From Populus alba (Eukaryota > Streptophyta > Magnoliopsida > Malpighiales > Salicaceae): 64,000 nucleotides of DNA. The translations under genes and the position numbers were made by a program. Numbering within the stretch: the first letter of the stretch is position 1; every line of letters begins with the position of its first letter. Positions 59,951-64,000 of this stretch are shown here, in pieces. The DNA lies in NCBI RefSeq assembly GCF_005239225.2, contig NC_133286.1:21590572-21654571 (forward strand), in the 5' to 3' direction. The notes beneath the pieces were generated by a model. It saw only the letters and a list, made by a program, of their open reading frames with translations. It had not been told where the DNA came from and made no database searches.

Positions 59951-60110
59951 AGTAGCTTGTACATCTCTGTCCATATTCATGGCTAACCTCGAAAAGATTC
60001 TAAGTTCTGGCCTTGACATAGGTATCAACCTATAGTAGCTTGTACGTGCATCTCTGTGCATAATCATGGCTATCCTCGAAAAGATTCCAAGTTTTGTCCT
60101 TGACATAGGT
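59951..60110. repeat. Tandem repeat, two units of 83 bp
   Basis: Both units run 'agtagcttgtac', 'tctctgt', 'atcatggcta', 'cctcgaaaagatt', 'aagtt', 'tccttgacataggt'. The first unit is preceded by 'gagttcgaatctc', which looks like a tRNA T-arm, suggesting a tRNA-related or retroelement origin. No complete tRNA fold is seen. Confidence 0.75.
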
Positions 60111-60889
60111 GCTTTGAGGTCCTTCCGGATTAAAAAAAACTGGCAACAATGCATCTTAATAATTTTTCTTGGCTCCCTTCTACTGTAATTTCGGTGTTAA
60201 TTCTCTTTTTTCTCTGCTAAACTTGTCGTCAAAGAAAATCTGTTTTGTCACGTAAGAGGGAGGGCACAGTTATGGGGGGGCAGAAAAAGAAAGAAAAGCA
60301 TGATACATGGCAACGCTTTAAAAAACATGATGGAATAGCGTGTTTGACAGTGTGACAAAATAGATTTAAAAAGCATGCCAATGATATTTTTGATATCAGC
60401 ACACAAACCAAACTCAATTTTAATAAAAAAAATAAATTTAAATTTAGACAAAACATAAATGCAAACGCAGCATCAAAGAGAGTGAAAGGCGCTCCACACC
60501 CACCACCCAAAAGATACAGGTATTTTTCATGTACTAATGCTAGATTACACGCTTCTACAATTTTTTGGTTAAAAAATTAATTATTAAGAGTGAAAAACCT
60601 AAAATATCTTTCATGTTACGAAATTAAATATATAAAAAAAAATCACGCCAAAAGATGAGATCACCCCGAATAATTGTTTTTTTTTTTTTTTTTTGCAATT
60701 TTAAAGGTAGAAAAGTTATTTTTCTATTTTGTAAAAAACAAAAAGGGAGAAATACACTTGGCCAACACTTTAATTTTTTTATGTGGGGTAAATCAGTAAT
60801 TTGATTGTTAAAAAAAAAAGTTAAAAAAAAAAAAAAAATACATGACATTATTGTCCAACAATCTTTTAATGCACCTGTAAAAAATTAAA

Positions 60890-61060
60890 ATATAGTAATT
60901 GGTGCTTTTTAAAATATATTTTTATTTAAAATTATATTAAAATAATATTTGTAAGTTTTTAAAAATTATTTTTGTTATTAATTCATCAAAATGATTTAAA
61001 AATATTAAAAAATTATTAATTTAAAATATAAAAAATATATTTTTAGGTACCCAATTTTTC
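60890..61060. repeat. AT-rich dispersed repeat (MITE-like), copy
   Basis: 'ggtgctttttaaaatatattttta', 'ttattaattcatcaaaatgatt', then an A-rich half. It lies about 300 bp upstream of the OEP80 start codon. Confidence 0.5.
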
Positions 61061-61358
61061 AAAAGAACAAACTCGTAATTTACCGGTCGTTTTTTTTATC
61101 TGTGTACAGTATTTTGCACAGTTTTTAGCCTACGCACTTTATTGTTTCTGTTAATAATATATATATATTATTATTCATTTTGATGAAAATAAAGCATCAG
61201 GTGCTTCCTGCCGCTGTAAGTGACTGACACCACTCTCTAGGGTTCATCGTCATCTCTTCTTCAGAAAACAAATATCCCCAAATTAATGTTCTCCAATTAG
61301 GGTTGTCTTTTCGTTTTTCTTCACCAATTCACATCCTTGCGCAAAATCTCTCTCCACA

Positions 61359-63643
61359 ATGATAAAAAACGACGACGTTTCCTTCACTTCTTCTGCTCTC
61401 AAAATTGCACCTTTCCTTCACCACCAAACTAAACCCTCTCTCCCTTTCTTCTCTCAACTTGTCCAAACCAAACTCACCTTCCTCAACTCGCTCCTAACCC
61501 GCACCAGGTTCCCCAACTCATCCCTCCTCTGCTCCGCCTCGCTCTCCCTAACTCGGCCCTCCTCCCCCGGGTCGGACCCTAAATCCCTGCCGATCCTCTG
61601 CTCCGCGTCATTGTCTCTGAGTCAGTCTCAACTCCGTGATTCGACTCAGAATGACTCGGTGGTGGCTCAGCAGAAGAGTGGTGGGGCGAGTGGGGTTCAT
61701 GGGCCGAGTCGGTATGATGAGGAGAGGGTGCTGATAAGCGAAGTGTTGGTGAGGAATAAAGACGGGGAGGAACTGGAGAGGAAGGATTTGGAAGCTGAGG
61801 CTCTAGCTGCGTTAAAAGCTTGCCGTGCTAACTCAGCTCTTACAGTTCGTGAAGTTCAGGAGGATGTGCATAGGGTTATTAGTAGTGGGTACTTTTGCTC
61901 CTGTATGCCTGTTGCTGTTGACACACGTGATGGCATTCGACTGGTTTTTCAGGTAGGTGGGACCCGCCAAATTACGAATTTTCAGTCTCAATTATAATTG
62001 GGATGTTGGGCTTATAGAAAGTTAATGTCTTTGAGCATTGTGGCTTGCATTCGTGCATTGTGTGAGGATGTTTGTAAACAAGAGGAGATGGCAATGCAAT
62101 GGTATGGGTTGAATTAATGGCTAATGTTGCTTTCTTGTGGCATAAGGTAGAGCCAAACCAGGAGTTTCATGGGCTAGTATGCGAAGGGGCTAGTGTTCTT
62201 CCGACAAAGTTTTTACAGGATGCTTTTCGTGGCGGATATGGTAGGTTGTATTTCGTATTACATTTATAGAGGTTAATGATACATGTTGTATGTAGAGCTG
62301 GAGAAATTATTACATAGACCACATCATCCCTTGTCAGTGAACACAAGATACTTAGATAAAATATGGTAGTCCCCACTGAATAATGTGTATGCATTTCACA
62401 TGAGTTTGTCTACATGTTTTGTGTTTATTAGCTTAATCTATGAGCGATGCGGTAGACCAAGTCTAATGCCCATTTTTTTTTTTATCTCTTCCTTCTTGCC
62501 CTTCTCATACTCATTATTTTGTAGATTGTTTTGCCTTTCCGGTTTTCTGTGTTTTTTCCTCTAATATATAATGTTTCAAACTAAGGGAATTCTACAATAT
62601 AGACATGTCTTTTTTAGTTATGGTATGATTCTATTTCGTGGTGATTTTTAGGTATCTATCCGGCACGCGGTTACGGGTGTTGTCATTCTAACTTAAAATG
62701 TTTAAATAGGGGACTTTCATTGATTTTATTTTTGGTGTCAAGCTGTGCAGGAAAAGTGGTTAATATTAAGCAATTGGATGAAGTGATAAGTTCCATCAAT
62801 AGCTGGTACATGGAGCGTGGTCTTTTTGGCATGGTTTGTGTTTCATCTTTCATGATATTATATCATCATCATCATAACCTGGGATTAAAATATTAGGTTC
62901 TCCATGATTTATGACCACAACTTTTACATTAGCATCAGTTTTCTTTTCATTTTTATAGGTCTCAAATGCTGAGATACTCTCTGGGGGTATTATAAGGTTA
63001 CAAATTGCAGAAGCGGAGGTGAATGACATTTCCATACGCTTTCTTGACCGAAAAACGTAAGAGTGTTCTTTCAATTTGTTACACAATCTCATTCACATTC
63101 ACAAGCACCCAGATGTGGAGACAAAGACGCATTACTAATATGTGCTTTAATGCTCCAGTGGTGAACCAACCAAAGGGAAGACAAAGCCTGAGACGATACT
63201 TAGGCAACTTACAACCAAAAAGGGACAGGTAATTCTGGCATAGCTTTTTTTCTTTTGTCATTTCAAACGATATTTCCTCATTACATCATGTTTATAATGA
63301 TCATTTCTGGCAAACTGGGGGGCTTCAGCATTTTTCTGCATTCAAAGTCATAGTTTTTGTAATTTGTAGCATTCATCTATGTTTTTCCTGCGGTTATTAA
63401 ATAAAAGTTAACTCCTCCTTAACTCTATTTTACATCAATTCCTTAGTTTTTTTTTAAGGATTTTTACTCAAATTGTCATTTATGGAAATTAAATTTAGCT
63501 TAAATATATTCACTGACATGTTTTTCTATTTGAAATGGCTCCTTTATAGGTTTACAGCATGCTTCAAGGGAAAAGAGATGTGGATACTGTGTTAACTATG
63601 GGAATCATGGAAGATGTTAGCTTTATTCCCCAACCTGCTGAAG
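61359..63643 (+). CDS. OEP80: OEP80 (Omp85/TOC75-V), 5' part, continues beyond the window
   Basis: A chloroplast outer-envelope beta-barrel protein of the Omp85 family, related to TOC75 and needed for outer-membrane protein biogenesis. Six exons join in phase: 61,359-61,952, 62,147-62,240, 62,751-62,833, 62,959-63,056, 63,159-63,228 and 63,550-63,643. They encode the Ser-rich N-terminal extension (residues 1 to about 115) and the start of the POTRA region ([115 protein letters not shown]). The barrel exons lie to the right of 64,000. In Arabidopsis the extension is dispensable and an internal Met can serve as the start. Here exon 1 has LCSASLSL twice (about 57-65 and 80-88), a small internal duplication. 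Confidence 0.95.
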
Positions 63644-64000
63644 GTAAAAAAGAGAGGATGTTATACATTGTAACTAGTGTCACGATGAGATGCATATTTT
63701 GAATTATTATATTCTGAAAAATGCTAGCTGAAATATACATCTTTGAACATATATGTACTCACTTTCACACATGCACATATATGTCTGTTTGCAGGCACTC
63801 ATCACACGCTTATTTGTGTGTGTCCATGCATCTTTGCTGTAACATTGGACCCATGTTTAGAGAACGATGGGTAGAATCCACTTGAGAGTATTCTCAAATA
63901 AATTTGGTTTTTGTGTGATTTGATATCAATTGGTGTATCAAGCATAACACTGAAGATTCAATGTTCTATCAATGATACCTTTTGACATGGTCTATACTTT

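Noticed and set aside
59925..59960. tRNA gene suggested by gttcgaatctc
   Set aside because: No acceptor, D or anticodon arm can be paired around it; only the T-arm-like word is present.

Overview
This is nuclear DNA from a woody eudicot, most likely Populus or another member of the Salicaceae. The call rests on AT-rich spacers, plant GT-AG introns, plant-specific gene families, and many copies of a roughly 150-220 bp AT-rich repeat that I associate with poplar. It is an inference from recall, not from a database search.

Layout. Positions 1-16,000 hold no gene I can support: AT-rich spacer, many copies of the dispersed repeat, several local tandem duplications and microsatellites. At 16,380-17,093 (-) lies a group F bZIP gene with an intact Cys/His zinc-sensor motif, closest to AtbZIP24. 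From 19,776 to 37,330 is an extensin cluster on the - strand: a 617-aa gene with a decayed C-terminal end, an intact 830-aa gene, and a dead third copy that keeps its TATA box but has lost its start codon and signal peptide. Between the cluster members are a CACTA-like element with a 3-bp target duplication (23,471-24,722), a Ty1-copia remnant (33,246-35,598) and a pair of hairpin-bearing direct repeats.

From 38,919 to 41,822 (-) is a seven-exon BIG BROTHER-type RING E3 ligase. A PPR pseudogene fragment (about 46,565-47,095), a mitochondrial ADP/ATP carrier (48,218-49,551, -) and a trihelix transcription factor (52,908-54,299, -) follow. At 55,640-59,024 (-) a decayed HMA5-like copper P-type ATPase pseudogene runs directly, in the same orientation, into a 5'-truncated copia retroelement. 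The window closes with the first six exons of OEP80, the chloroplast outer-membrane Omp85 protein (61,359-63,643, +), which continues past the end.

The genes do not form a pathway; this is ordinary eukaryotic gene order. The most informative parts are the extensin array (repeat-driven expansion, terminal decay, compensated frameshift, dead copy), the HMA5/copia junction, and small insertions whose target duplications can still be read. I found no convincing undescribed biological system.
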